A program made the translations under genes and the position numbers. A stretch of 64,000 bases of DNA. Origin: JAHEGP01 sp963751595. Lineage in GTDB: Bacteria > Pseudomonadota > Gammaproteobacteria > Pseudomonadales > JAHEGP01. Positions 40,281-49,900 of this stretch are shown in pieces. The notes beneath the pieces are model-generated. The model was given only the letters and a program-made list of their open reading frames with translations. It was not told where the DNA came from and did no database searches. How positions within the stretch are numbered: position 1 is the stretch's first letter; each line of letters starts with the position of its first letter. The stretch covers positions 124,001 to 188,000 of the forward strand of contig CAVVVC010000012.1 of NCBI GenBank assembly GCA_963751595.1, given 5' to 3'.

Positions 40281-43200
40281 CTAGCCCGCTGGCAAGGGGC
40301 AGTTCCCGCCCCGTATCCCCGGAGGTGTCCAGCCATTGCCTCCCACGTCAATGAACAGCGGGTTGGTAAAGGCGAAGGCCGGGGTACCCCCTTCCCCCAG
40401 GTTGCCATCGATCAGCTCATCGAGGGTGGTGTTGCTGGCCCGATCGAGACTGGCGGGGAGCACCGGAAACAGCGGTTCAGACACCCCGTCGGTACCCCGG
40501 GCGATGGCCACGACCCAGGTGTCCCCGGTTACCGCGGGCAGGGTGAGCGCAACACTGATGTCGGTGCGGATAGCGCCTTCGATTGCAGGGGCCACATTCA
40601 CATCGCGCTGTTGCCAGCCCGGCTCGCCGGCGCGAATCACCCGGTCGGGGCAGACAATGTAGCGCGCCGCATCTTCAGGCCCAGTGCCCAGGGTCGGTTG
40701 GTTATTGATATAAAATTCGACGCTGTCCAGGGCCGCCCAGGCGGGTGTGCTGAGCTGCACTGTCAGCGCGACGTCGGCGCCGGCATCCAGCGCAAGGGTG
40801 GTGCTGGATACGATGTCCAAAGCGGCCCGCCGGATACTGCCCTGAAAGGGTCCCTCTGCTTCGATCTCGATAAAAGGTGCGTTGGTGCCGGCGGTTTTGC
40901 CCTCGCGCACGGCAGACGCCAGTTGCTCGGCGTGGGCCGAGAGCTGGCCCGGGTCCAGCACTGTGCTGGCCAGCTGGTTGCGCGCCGCGATGCGGGTAAA
41001 CCGGCGGTCGTGGGAATCGGAGTTGGCGATGCCGGTGCGGATGATGCCCTGGTTGATCATATTGAACCAATCACCGGCATTCTGGCCGAGGAATTCGTCC
41101 TCGATGCCGGCGAATCCGTTGGTCCCGATCCATACCTCCAGGCTGTCGAAACCGTCGTCGAAGGCATTACCCAGGTTGGGATCCAGCCGCCGCTGGGATA
41201 ACTCGGTGCTCGATGTGGGCGGACTCACCCCGGTATCGATGGCCAGGCCTTCTTCGTTGAAGTGGGAGGCCATGTGATTGATTTGCGCCACATTGTCCTT
41301 GGGGTCGGCGAGCAGGGCGGCAAAGATCTCGGCGGGGGACAGCACATAGCTGGCATACGCCGGAAAATCCATTCCCGGCAGCGCTTCACGGCCCCAGTCG
41401 ACGGCCCCGCCGCCAATTTTGTCCGGGTCTACGGTGGTGGGCCAGCTATTGAAATGGCCATAGTCGAAGGTGGTGGTCTCACTGGAGGAGGCCGTCCCGA
41501 TCAGGTCGCTAACCTGCATGGCTTCCAGGGTGGGGGCAAAGTCCACCCGAATATCGTGATCGGACGGGGTGAAGAAGTCCATGCCCTCGGCCAGGTAGAC
41601 GGCCACCCGTTCCTCCCGGGTAACCTCGGCGTCGGGACTGTCGATGGAATGGACATGAAAATCGGCGTGCACATAGCCCTCGGTGGCGATGACACGGGCA
41701 ATCTCGGCCTGCACCGTGGTGGTTATCCCGGGCTGGATGGTTATCCGCTCCTTATACACCGAATAGCGCGGGCCCCGGGACAGAACCAACTGGTACTCGC
41801 CGGGCTCGACGGTAATCCTTTCACTGCGGCCGCTGCGATCAATGAAATCGACCACGGCGATGCCATAAGGTGTTGCATCGGCACCCACATCGCCGAACAG
41901 GCCGGTATCGGCGCTGGCCCGCAGGGGAGGGCTGGGGTCGAAGCCCACCAGTTGCAATTTCGCCGGTACCGGGCCCAGTTGATCCGTCACCGTCACCTGC
42001 AGATAGCCCGGGGACGGCAGGTCAAAGTCCGCACTGGCCGAACCGCCGCTGGCCAGGGTCACGCTGGCCGGGTCGTCGGGATCAAATTCATAGCCTTCCC
42101 TATTGGCACGAACCTGGTAGTTTCCGGGGGGCAAGTCGAGCTTGTAGCGGCCCTGGCTGTCGGTGCGGTCGTGGCCGGCCACGAACAGGCTGGCCCCGCC
42201 CTGATCCTGATACACCGCCACCTGGGCACCAACCAGGGCTTCGCCGGCGCTGGTGACGCTGCCGCTGAGGGTGCCGGCGTCGTAGCCGAAGATGTCGTTG
42301 CGGATCGCGGCGATACTGGCGACGGAGCCATCGCCCACGGCGAAGTAGCGTCGCAGGCTCAGTTCTCCGGCGGCGGGAACCGTGAAGTTGGGGGGCGCCC
42401 CCAGCACCAGGCTGGCCGCGGCGTAACCCAGTACCAGCACGTTAACACCCGAGGTGGAAATGCTGGAGCTGCCCGGCACCTCGTGGATCAGACCGTAGGA
42501 GACCCCCGCAGCGCCGTCCACACCGCTGTAAGCCAGCAGGTTGCAGGGGTCGCAGCGGCCAGCGGCACAGCCCACCCATTGCTCCGCCGGGCAGGCGGCG
42601 GTGAAAAAAGGTTCGCCAAAACCCGCCTGGGTCTGGAAGGCCTCGACCTGACCGGAACCATTGAGGTATTCCACCAGGTAGATATCCAGCGCGGCATCGT
42701 CGCGATTGCGCACGGTCGTATCCATAGTGATGTAGTCATGGCCTGCTTCCAGCCGGTAACAGGTTTCGATCTCGATGGGCAGGTCGCGGTCATCGGCGCT
42801 GTCAGGAAAAACAAAGCCAAGGCCGCGAATGATGGAGCTGGCATTGACATAGTCCAGCAGGTCGTCGGGGCCGCTGGCGCAGATGACGGCGGCCCCGCCA
42901 TTGGCGCCGTCGTTGACCACGCTGACATCGGTGTAGTTGGGGGTGTTTTCGATATTGATACCGGTGACGAATTCCTCCATGTGGTCCGGCAGAAAGCTGC
43001 CGTCCGCCTGTTGTGCGCTGACATCGATGATATTGCCGCCATAACTGCCGACACCAAACCAGCGTCGCCCCGGGCGCTGGATGATGACCCGTAGCTTGTC
43101 GTTTTCCAGCACGTAATCGCCCACCACGCCCCGGGCCAGGGGGCCGCTCAGCAGGTCGGCTTCGCTGCTGGCTTCGCGGGCAGAGGCTTTGGCCTGGCTC

Positions 43201-43325
43201 TCCAGCGGCGTCTGGCTGTGGATGTGGTTGCTATCACCGCAGGCCGAGAGCCATACGCTGAGGCTTAGCAACAGCAGTTTCGATAACAGCGACGACGGGT
43301 ATTGGACTGAATGAGAAGTGTGCAT
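40281..43325 (-). CDS. CehA/McbA-type PHP metallohydrolase lipoprotein
   Basis: 1014 residues from ATG 43325, where the signal ends in LSAC (lipobox); the longer frame to 43424 is ignored. An N-terminal beta region (~40-330) is followed by two carboxypeptidase-regulatory-like beta domains (GSVTSAGEALVGAQVAVYQD; GYLQVTVTDQLGPVPAKLQL). A PHP/CehA metal domain then starts near 555 with DFHVHSIDSPDAE, PSDHD downstream and INHMASHF and NSDSHDRRF as further His/Asp ligand segments. CehA/McbA proteins are carbaryl-hydrolase relatives. Likely an exported amidase/esterase; the substrate is unknown. Confidence 0.82.
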   Translation of the reverse strand: MHTSHSVQYPSSLLSKLLLLSLSVWLSACGDSNHIHSQTPLESQAKASAREASSEADLLSGPLARGVVGDYVLENDKLRVIIQRPGRRWFGVGSYGGNIIDVSAQQADGSFLPDHMEEFVTGINIENTPNYTDVSVVNDGANGGAAVICASGPDDLLDYVNASSIIRGLGFVFPDSADDRDLPIEIETCYRLEAGHDYITMDTTVRNRDDAALDIYLVEYLNGSGQVEAFQTQAGFGEPFFTAACPAEQWVGCAAGRCDPCNLLAYSGVDGAAGVSYGLIHEVPGSSSISTSGVNVLVLGYAAASLVLGAPPNFTVPAAGELSLRRYFAVGDGSVASIAAIRNDIFGYDAGTLSGSVTSAGEALVGAQVAVYQDQGGASLFVAGHDRTDSQGRYKLDLPPGNYQVRANREGYEFDPDDPASVTLASGGSASADFDLPSPGYLQVTVTDQLGPVPAKLQLVGFDPSPPLRASADTGLFGDVGADATPYGIAVVDFIDRSGRSERITVEPGEYQLVLSRGPRYSVYKERITIQPGITTTVQAEIARVIATEGYVHADFHVHSIDSPDAEVTREERVAVYLAEGMDFFTPSDHDIRVDFAPTLEAMQVSDLIGTASSSETTTFDYGHFNSWPTTVDPDKIGGGAVDWGREALPGMDFPAYASYVLSPAEIFAALLADPKDNVAQINHMASHFNEEGLAIDTGVSPPTSSTELSQRRLDPNLGNAFDDGFDSLEVWIGTNGFAGIEDEFLGQNAGDWFNMINQGIIRTGIANSDSHDRRFTRIAARNQLASTVLDPGQLSAHAEQLASAVREGKTAGTNAPFIEIEAEGPFQGSIRRAALDIVSSTTLALDAGADVALTVQLSTPAWAALDSVEFYINNQPTLGTGPEDAARYIVCPDRVIRAGEPGWQQRDVNVAPAIEGAIRTDISVALTLPAVTGDTWVVAIARGTDGVSEPLFPVLPASLDRASNTTLDELIDGNLGEGGTPAFAFTNPLFIDVGGNGWTPPGIRGGNCPLPAG

Positions 43326-43602
43326 GACTGAGCCCCGGAGCAGGCCTGGCGACCCTTGCGTCTTACCCGCTCGTAGATTATGGTTTTGGCGGGATCTTAG
43401 CATGAGTGCTTGCCCCTGTGGCACTTTGCATGGTCCTGGGGCCTTTTAGCAGGCAGCTTGTGTTCTGCCTACCCTCATTGATTGGAGCCCCGCGTGCTCG
43501 GCGGCGGACCCCGTCGGGAGGCGGGCCATGGGCAGTCCCATTGGCTAAACCGTGGCATGTTTCGGCCCGATGGCTTACTCACTGTTATTCTGGCTCAGGC
43601 TT
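43326..43602. other. divergent intergenic region
   Basis: No gene is supported. It lies between the PHP lipoprotein (minus) and the two-gene operon (plus); the operon's promoter begins at 43603. Confidence 0.4.
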
Positions 43603-43641
43603 TGGTTGTCAGTTGACAACCAGCGTTCTCTATTCTATCAT
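43603..43641 (+). promoter_or_regulatory. sigma-70 promoter overlapped by a perfect palindrome
   Basis: TGGTTGTCA (43603-43611) and TGACAACCA (43614-43622) are perfect inverted repeats with a 2-base centre. The right arm contains TTGACA (43613-43618), a consensus -35; 17 bases on lies TATCAT (43636-43641) as -10. The ATG is 22 bases after the -10. A repressor on the palindrome would block the promoter, pointing to autoregulation. Confidence 0.8.
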
Positions 43642-43663
43642 TCGTAACCGCTGGAAGGGATTG

Positions 43664-43936
43664 ATGGCGCGCAGACACCCGAACAAAGAAGTGCGGATTG
43701 CACTTGAATATGCGGAGTCCAGGGGGTGGCGTGTCGAGTCTTCCGGTGGTAGCAGTCACGCATGGGGGAGGATGTATTGCCCGTACAACAATCCGGCGTG
43801 TCGGTGCGGGGAGTTTTGCATACAAAGCATTTGGTCCACGCCCAGAAACCCAGGCAATTACGCTAAGATAATCAGGCGCCTGGTCGATAATTGCAGTGGT
43901 CCTCATCGGCGCGAGGATGAGGAGGATGACGTATGA
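43664..43936 (+). CDS. HicA-like small protein with Cys cluster
   Basis: 90 residues from ATG 43664 with AAGGGA upstream. An N-terminal helix and RGWRVESSGGSSHAWG (20-35) recall HicA mRNA-interferases (a GW... then GSxH with the catalytic His). A cysteine-rich middle follows (CPYN, then CRCGEFC, ~39-52), and TPRNPGNYAKIIRRLVDNC (59-77) resembles HicA's final helix. The Cys cluster is not in ordinary HicA and could hold zinc. The stop overlaps the next ATG (ATGA). I do not know a named function; a toxin role is inference. Confidence 0.72.
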   Translation: MARRHPNKEVRIALEYAESRGWRVESSGGSSHAWGRMYCPYNNPACRCGEFCIQSIWSTPRNPGNYAKIIRRLVDNCSGPHRREDEEDDV

Positions 43937-44463
43937 ATGAGTTTGATTTTACATTGAGATTTATCTTGCCGGCAACGGCGTCTGATCCCGAGTGCTACCT
44001 GGAAGCATTGGCAGCTGGTGGCTGTGACGATGCGCTGGTGGGTATCGGGCAGATGGGGCGTATCGCCTTGAACTTCAGCCGTGCGGGAAGCAGCGCCACT
44101 GAAGCTGTTGTCTCCGCGATTACCGACGTGCAGCGAGCTATCCCCGGCGCCAGGCTCTTTGAGGCAGCACCTGACCTGGTGGGATTGACGGATATTGCGA
44201 TCATCATCGGTTGCAGTCGCCAGAACATGCGCAAGATAATGATCAACGCCGGGCCGAGTTTTCCTGCCCCGGTGCACGAGGGCAAATTGGCAATGTGGCA
44301 TCTGGCCACGGTGCTGACCTGGTTGCAGAATAGTAAGTCCTTGCATGTAGACGCCCGAGTGCTCGAAGTATCGCGAGCAACGAGGCAGCTCAATATTGAG
44401 CGGGAGTATCAGCAAGCCGGTTTGGCTGATCAGCCAGAGTTGCGCTCGTATTGTTTCGGCTGA
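43933..44463 (+). CDS. HTH protein with ferredoxin-like N-domain (partner of the HicA-like gene)
   Basis: 176 residues, coupled by an ATGA overlap. The N-terminal ~80 residues alternate strand-helix-strand-strand-helix-strand (FDFTLRFILP; ECYLEALAAGG; RIALNFSRAGSSATEAVVSA), like HicB or ACT-type folds. Then a MerR/DNA-binding-like HTH: VGLTDIAIIIGCSRQNMRKIM (about 104-124), and FPAPVHEGKLAMWHLATVLTWLQ (in parts). The palindrome over the promoter is its plausible target. This gives a HicB-like antitoxin/repressor layout, but no named family is recognised. Confidence 0.7.
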   Translation: MNEFDFTLRFILPATASDPECYLEALAAGGCDDALVGIGQMGRIALNFSRAGSSATEAVVSAITDVQRAIPGARLFEAAPDLVGLTDIAIIIGCSRQNMRKIMINAGPSFPAPVHEGKLAMWHLATVLTWLQNSKSLHVDARVLEVSRATRQLNIEREYQQAGLADQPELRSYCFG

Positions 44464-44666
44464 CGGGCCTCCTCGACTTTTCGTAGGCTCGTGACGGGCA
44501 GCGCGCCCGTTCGGCAAAGGTTCCCTCGTTCGATGGTCTTGAAGCAGGGAAAAAGTTCATGCACTCCGGTCCCGTATAAATTCTGCCAGCTTGCCGTGCC
44601 TTGGGGATGCCCCAGTGCCCTCGGCTCGGTTACCCACTGCGCCCCATTGATGGAGAATCGACAGCG

Positions 44667-45131
44667 ATGCAACATGCCGACTGGATGCGCCTGGCGCTGG
44701 AGCAGGCGCAGCTGGGTGAACAGCGCGACGAGGTGCCGGTGGGTGCGATCATCGTGCGTGACGGTGAAGTCATCGGCCGCGGTTTCAATTGCCCGATCAG
44801 CTCCGCCGACCCCACCGCCCATGCAGAAATTCAGGCGCTCCGGGATGCGGCCCGGTCCCAGGGCAATTATCGGCTGCCCGGGGCTACGCTCTATGTCACC
44901 CTGGAGCCCTGCCACATGTGCGCCGGGGCGCTCGTGCATGCGCGTATCGACTGCCTGATATTTGGAGCGCGTGAGCCCAAATCGGGAGCGGTGGTGAGTC
45001 AGAACCGGTTGCTGGATGCGGACTATCTGAATCACCGCGTTCGCTGGCAGGGGGGAGTGGAGGCCGAGGAGTGCTCCGCGCGCTTGAGTGCTTTTTTCGC
45101 CAGGCGCCGTCTGCAGGCAGCCGCTAAATAG
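44667..45131 (+). CDS. tadA: tRNA-specific adenosine deaminase
   Basis: 154 residues; ATG 44667 chosen because conserved sequence (MQHADWMRLALEQA) begins there. It converts A34 to inosine in tRNA-Arg(ACG). Zinc site: His52 and Glu54 in AHAEIQAL, Cys82 and Cys85 in EPCHMCAGAL; other conserved parts VPVGAIIV and GAREPKSGAV. Its 3' end overlaps the convergent mltF by 8 bases, an order (tadA-mltF-purL) known from Pseudomonas. Confidence 0.95.
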   Translation: MQHADWMRLALEQAQLGEQRDEVPVGAIIVRDGEVIGRGFNCPISSADPTAHAEIQALRDAARSQGNYRLPGATLYVTLEPCHMCAGALVHARIDCLIFGAREPKSGAVVSQNRLLDADYLNHRVRWQGGVEAEECSARLSAFFARRRLQAAAK

Positions 45132-46665
45132 CGTTGAGCGCGTCGGTATTCCGCAGTTCCAGCGGCAACAAGGTTTCCACCCGGGTCGGCGGCTTGCGCC
45201 GGGCGCGTTCCACCTGCTGCCACTCTAACAGATTATAATAGTTGCGGATGTGCTGGACATAGGTCACAGCCTCCGTGCCCCGGGCGTAGCCGTAGCGGGT
45301 GTTCCGGTAATACTGGCGCTGCTGAAGTAACGGCAGGCGCTGCATCACGTCGGACCATTTGTCGGGGTCTCCGCCCTGTTGCTCGGTCAACTTGCGCGCA
45401 TCGTGCACGTGCCCGAGTCCTGCGTTGTAGGCCGCCAGGGCAAACCAGGTGCGGTCCGGGTCGCGGATCCGCTGGGGAATGCGGCGGCGGATCTTGAGGA
45501 AGTAGCGGGCACCGCCGCGCAGGCTCTGTTCGGCATCCAGTCGATTGGCCACCTTCATCTCCCTGGCGGTGGTGCGGGTCAGCATCATCATGCCGCGCAC
45601 ACCGGTGGGCGAAGTGGCGCGGGGATTCCAGTGGGATTCCCGGTAGCTGATGACTGCCAGCAGGCGCCAGTCGAGGCCCTCCTCCCGCGCCACCTGGCGG
45701 ATCAGTGATTCATACTTGGGCAGGCGGCGCTCGACGTTACGGGTAAAGGTTCGGGCGTCGCCCTGGCCGGCGTGGGTGGTATGGCCGTAGTACCGCTCCT
45801 CCAGGGTGGCGAGTGTGCCGTCGGCGTCGATGCGGGTCATGAACAGGTTGACCGCGTTGTACAGGTCGTCCGCGGCGGCAGCTTTCGAAATAGCCCAGCC
45901 CACCGGCTTGGGCGGACTCAGCTCGAAGGCGCGGCGCACCAGGGGATAATAAGCTTTGTTGATAGCGAAGTCCCGGGAGTCGACGATGGTGTAAAGCAGT
46001 TCACCGGTTTCGACCTGGTCCATCAGGTCCAGGGTGTCCAGCTCTGTGGTTTCCCGCCAGCGCAGGCCGGGGTGACGGGTGGCCAATTGACGCAGCAAAT
46101 AGGCATGGTGGCTGTTGGCCAGCACCATGATATCGCGCTCGAGTAAATCTGCGATTCTGCGCGGGCGTTTGGTGCCCTCGCGGTACACCACCATCGGGGT
46201 AGATTCGAAATACGGGAACGAGAAGCGATAGTGCTCAGTGCGCTCCGCAGTGGGGGCGAGTCCGGCGGCGGCAATGTCGGCGCGGTTGCGATCGAGCATG
46301 CGAAACAACTGGCCAGTATTGTAGGCCGTGCGAATGTCCAGCTTCACCCCCAGGCGGTCGGCAAACTCCCTCGCGAGCGCGTACTCGAAGCCGGTTGGTC
46401 CCCGCAGGTTCTCATAATAGGTCGTGGGGCCGTTTAGTGTTGCGATGGTCAGCACCTGCTTTTGCCGAATATGTTGCAGGGCGTTGTCGGCTTTACCGCG
46501 GGTGGTGACCGCAGCCAGAACAATCACCACGAGCAGCACGCAAACCCCAGTGAGCCTGCGGGCTACAAGCAGCCATCGGGGGGGCGGGGAGTGCTCGGTG
46601 GGGTTTTTCAATGACGCATAATCCCGGGTTTCATTGCCATCAGGGGAGGGCCAAAAATTCAGCAA
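45124..46665 (-). CDS. mltF: membrane-bound lytic murein transglycosylase F
   Basis: 513 residues from a TTG at 46665; another TTG at 46611 (MKNPTEHS) would give the shorter, equally plausible start. One N-terminal membrane anchor (~37-55), a solute-binding-type domain (~65-300, QVLTIATLNGPTTYYE; LGVKLDIRTAYNTGQLFRML), then an SLT domain with the catalytic Glu in YRESHWNPRATSPTGVRGMM and AYNAGLGHV. It cleaves peptidoglycan to 1,6-anhydro products during wall turnover. Divergent from purL. Confidence 0.93.
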   Translation of the reverse strand: MLNFWPSPDGNETRDYASLKNPTEHSPPPRWLLVARRLTGVCVLLVVIVLAAVTTRGKADNALQHIRQKQVLTIATLNGPTTYYENLRGPTGFEYALAREFADRLGVKLDIRTAYNTGQLFRMLDRNRADIAAAGLAPTAERTEHYRFSFPYFESTPMVVYREGTKRPRRIADLLERDIMVLANSHHAYLLRQLATRHPGLRWRETTELDTLDLMDQVETGELLYTIVDSRDFAINKAYYPLVRRAFELSPPKPVGWAISKAAAADDLYNAVNLFMTRIDADGTLATLEERYYGHTTHAGQGDARTFTRNVERRLPKYESLIRQVAREEGLDWRLLAVISYRESHWNPRATSPTGVRGMMMLTRTTAREMKVANRLDAEQSLRGGARYFLKIRRRIPQRIRDPDRTWFALAAYNAGLGHVHDARKLTEQQGGDPDKWSDVMQRLPLLQQRQYYRNTRYGYARGTEAVTYVQHIRNYYNLLEWQQVERARRKPPTRVETLLPLELRNTDALNAI

Positions 46666-46957
46666 TCACAGGTCAAATACAGTACAATCCGCGCCTTTCC
46701 CGCGGCGGGGTAAAATGGCAGGCTGCCGACCAGGGGTTTGAGGCAGCCGCCGCAGGGCGAAAATGGCCGACACAGCGGGTTATACCCGCCGTAACCGGAC
46801 ATTTCCCGCCACTTTTAACACAGCAGATGCCACGCAGCCAGTGTTTCAGCAAGCTGCAGGGCCTGCAGCCCCGGGAGCCGCTGCCAGTAACGGATCGGCG
46901 GGGCAGAAGACCCCCGCATCCAGCCAGAAACCCGCGCACAGGAGACCCAAGCGGCCA

Positions 46958-49900
46958 ATGTTGACGTTGCCCGGTGCAGTCGCACTCAGTGAATTCCGCT
47001 TGAACAAGCTGGCCGATGCCCTGAAGGGCGTGGCGCCGGTCACGCATATCTACAGCCAGTACGTGCATTTTGTAGCGACCGGTAGCGAGCTGTCCAGTGC
47101 CCAGGAGTCGGTGCTGGAAAATCTGTTCGACTATGGTCCGGCGCTGCCGCGGGAGCAGCCCAGGGGCGAGCTGTTCCTGGTGGTGCCGCGGCCAGGCACC
47201 GTATCCCCATGGTCGAGCAAAGCCACGGATATCGCCCACAACTGCGAGCTCGATGCGGTCTTGCGCATCGAGCGTGGTACCGCCTATTTCCTCGAGTTCG
47301 AACGTCAGCCCGATGCCTCCGAGCGCGAGCGCATCGGCGCATTGCTCCACGATCGTATGGTGGAAACGGTTTTCGACAGCTTCGCCCAGGCCGAGGTCCT
47401 GTTCGAGGTTCAGCAACCCAGGCCCCTGCTCGAAGTCGACGTCCTCCGTGGTGGCCGTCAGGCGCTGGTAGCCGCCAACAGCCAGTTGGGGCTGGCCCTG
47501 GCAGAGGACGAGATCGATTACCTGGTCGACAGCTTCAGCGAACTCGGGCGCAACCCCACCGATGTCGAGTTGATGATGTTTGCCCAGGCCAACTCCGAGC
47601 ACTGCCGGCACAAGATTTTCAACGCCCAGTGGACCATCGACCAGCAGCCCCAGGACCATTCGCTGTTTCAGATGATCAAGCACACCTACGAGAGCGCCGG
47701 GGCGGGGGTATTGAGCGCCTACTCGGATAACGCCGCGGTGGTTAAAGGCCCGAAGGCGGGGCGCTTCCTGGTCGACCCGGATAGCGGTGAATACGGCTAT
47801 CGAAATGAGCCCATCCACCTGCTGATGAAAGTGGAGACTCATAATCATCCCACGGCGATCGCGCCCTTTCCGGGTGCTGGCACCGGCTCCGGGGGAGAGA
47901 TTCGCGATGAGGGCGCGGTGGGCCGCGGTTCCAAACCCAAAGTGGGGTTGACGGGCTTCAGCGTGTCCAATCTGCGGCTGCCATCCAGCCCTCAACCCTG
48001 GGAAAAGCCCTACGGCAAGCCGGATCGCATCGTCTCTGCGCTGGATATCATGCTGGAGGGGCCAATTGGCGCGGCGGCTTTCAACAACGAATTTGGCCGG
48101 CCCAATCTCTGCGGCTATTTTCGAAGCTTCGAACAGCGGGTCAAGGGGGCCGCCGGGGAAGAGGTGCGGGGCTATCACAAACCGATCATGATCGCCGGGG
48201 GGTTCGGCAATATCCGCGACGAGCACGTGGCGAAACCGCCTTTTGCGGCGGGTAGCCAGCTCATCGTGCTGGGCGGGCCGGCCATGCTGATCGGCCTCGG
48301 CGGCGGCGCGGCATCGAGCATGACCACCGGCAGCTCCAGCGAGGATCTCGACTTTGCCTCGGTGCAGCGGCAGAACCCGGAGATGCAGCGCCGCTGCCAG
48401 GAAGTCATCGACCGCTGCTGCGCCCTTGGCGATGGCAGCCCGATCGAGTTCATTCACGACGTCGGTGCCGGTGGTCTGTCCAACGCCTTTCCCGAGCTGG
48501 TCAAAGACGGCGAGACCGGTGGCGACTTTGAGTTGCGCCGGGTGCCCAGCGAGGAGCCGGGGATGTCACCCCTGGAGATCTGGTGCAACGAGTCACAGGA
48601 GCGGTATGTACTGGCCGTTGCGCCGGCGAACATGGCGCGATTCGAGGCCATCTGCCGACGGGAACGCTGTCCCTTCGCGGTTGTGGGGGTCGCCATCGAT
48701 GAACAAAAGCTGCTGTTGAATGATCGCGAGTTCGACAATCGCCCGGTGGATTTGCCCATGTCGGTGCTGTTCGGCAAGGCCCCCAGGATGCTCCGTACCA
48801 TCGAGCGGGCCCCGGTCAGCCATCCGCCGCTGGCACTTGACGCCATCGAGCTGCAGGAGGCAATTGCGCGGGTACTGCGCCTGCCCACGGTGGCGTCCAA
48901 AAATTTCCTGATAACCATTGGCGATCGGTCGATCACCGGTATGGTGTGCCGGGACCAGATGGTTGGCCCGTGGCAAGTGCCGGTGGCGGACTGCGCGGTA
49001 ACCAGTGTCAGTTACGACAGCTATTTTGGTGAAGCGATGGCCATGGGGGAGCGCACCCCCGCGGCACTGCTGGACGCGCCGGCGGCAGGGCGCATGGCAG
49101 TAGGCGAGGCGATTACCAATATCTGCGCCAGCCGGATCGGCAGCCTGGGGGATATCAAGCTATCCGCCAACTGGATGTGCGCAGCGGGCCACCCCGGGGA
49201 AGACGAAAAGCTGTTCGACACCGTGCGCGCAGTCGGTATGGAGTTGTGCCCGGAGCTGGGCATCACCATTCCGGTGGGCAAGGATTCCATGTCCATGCGC
49301 ACCCGTTGGCAGGGCAGTGGCAAACCCAAATCCGTCACCGCGCCGATGTCGCTGATTATCTCGGCATTTGCCCCGGTCATGGATGTGCGGGCCACGGTGA
49401 CCCCGCAACTGCGAACTGACCGTGGCCCCACCGAATTGCTGTTGATCGATCTCGGCGGTGGCCGCAACCGGCTTGGGGCGAGTTGCCTGGCGCAGGTCTA
49501 CCGGCAACTGGGCGACAGCCCCGCGGACCTCGACGAGCCGGCCCGCCTGCGCGCTTTTTTCAAACTGGTTCAGGCGCTGTTGGAACAGGAGAAAATTCTC
49601 GCTTACCACGATCGCTCCGACGGCGGCCTGCTGGTGACGCTGCTGGAAATGGCATTTGCCGGCCGCTGCGGCCTGGATGTCGACCTCGACGGAGTCGATG
49701 GTGATGATCTGGCGGCCCTGTTCAGCGAAGAGCTGGGTGCGGTGTTGCAGCTTGGCGCCGGGGAGCGCGCAGCGGTCAGCCGGGAAATTGAAGCTGCCGG
49801 GCTGGAAGACTGCTGTCACTGGCTGGGAAGACCGCTGCGGGAACAGCAAATCACCCTGCGCCGTGGCGACGTCGTGCTGTATCAAAACCAGCGCGCTGTG

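Noticed and set aside
41262..43094. 610-residue + strand open frame
   Set aside because: It runs antisense to the PHP lipoprotein, is unusually rich in Gly/Val/His/Gln and has no recognisable motif; a high-GC shadow frame.
44463..44666. separate promoter for tadA around TATAAA 44575-44580
   Set aside because: The -10-like box is present but no -35 at 16-18 bp was found, so it was not listed as a promoter.
46673..48457. 594-residue - strand open frame
   Set aside because: Antisense to purL, with no motif; the purL product is full length with all catalytic residues.
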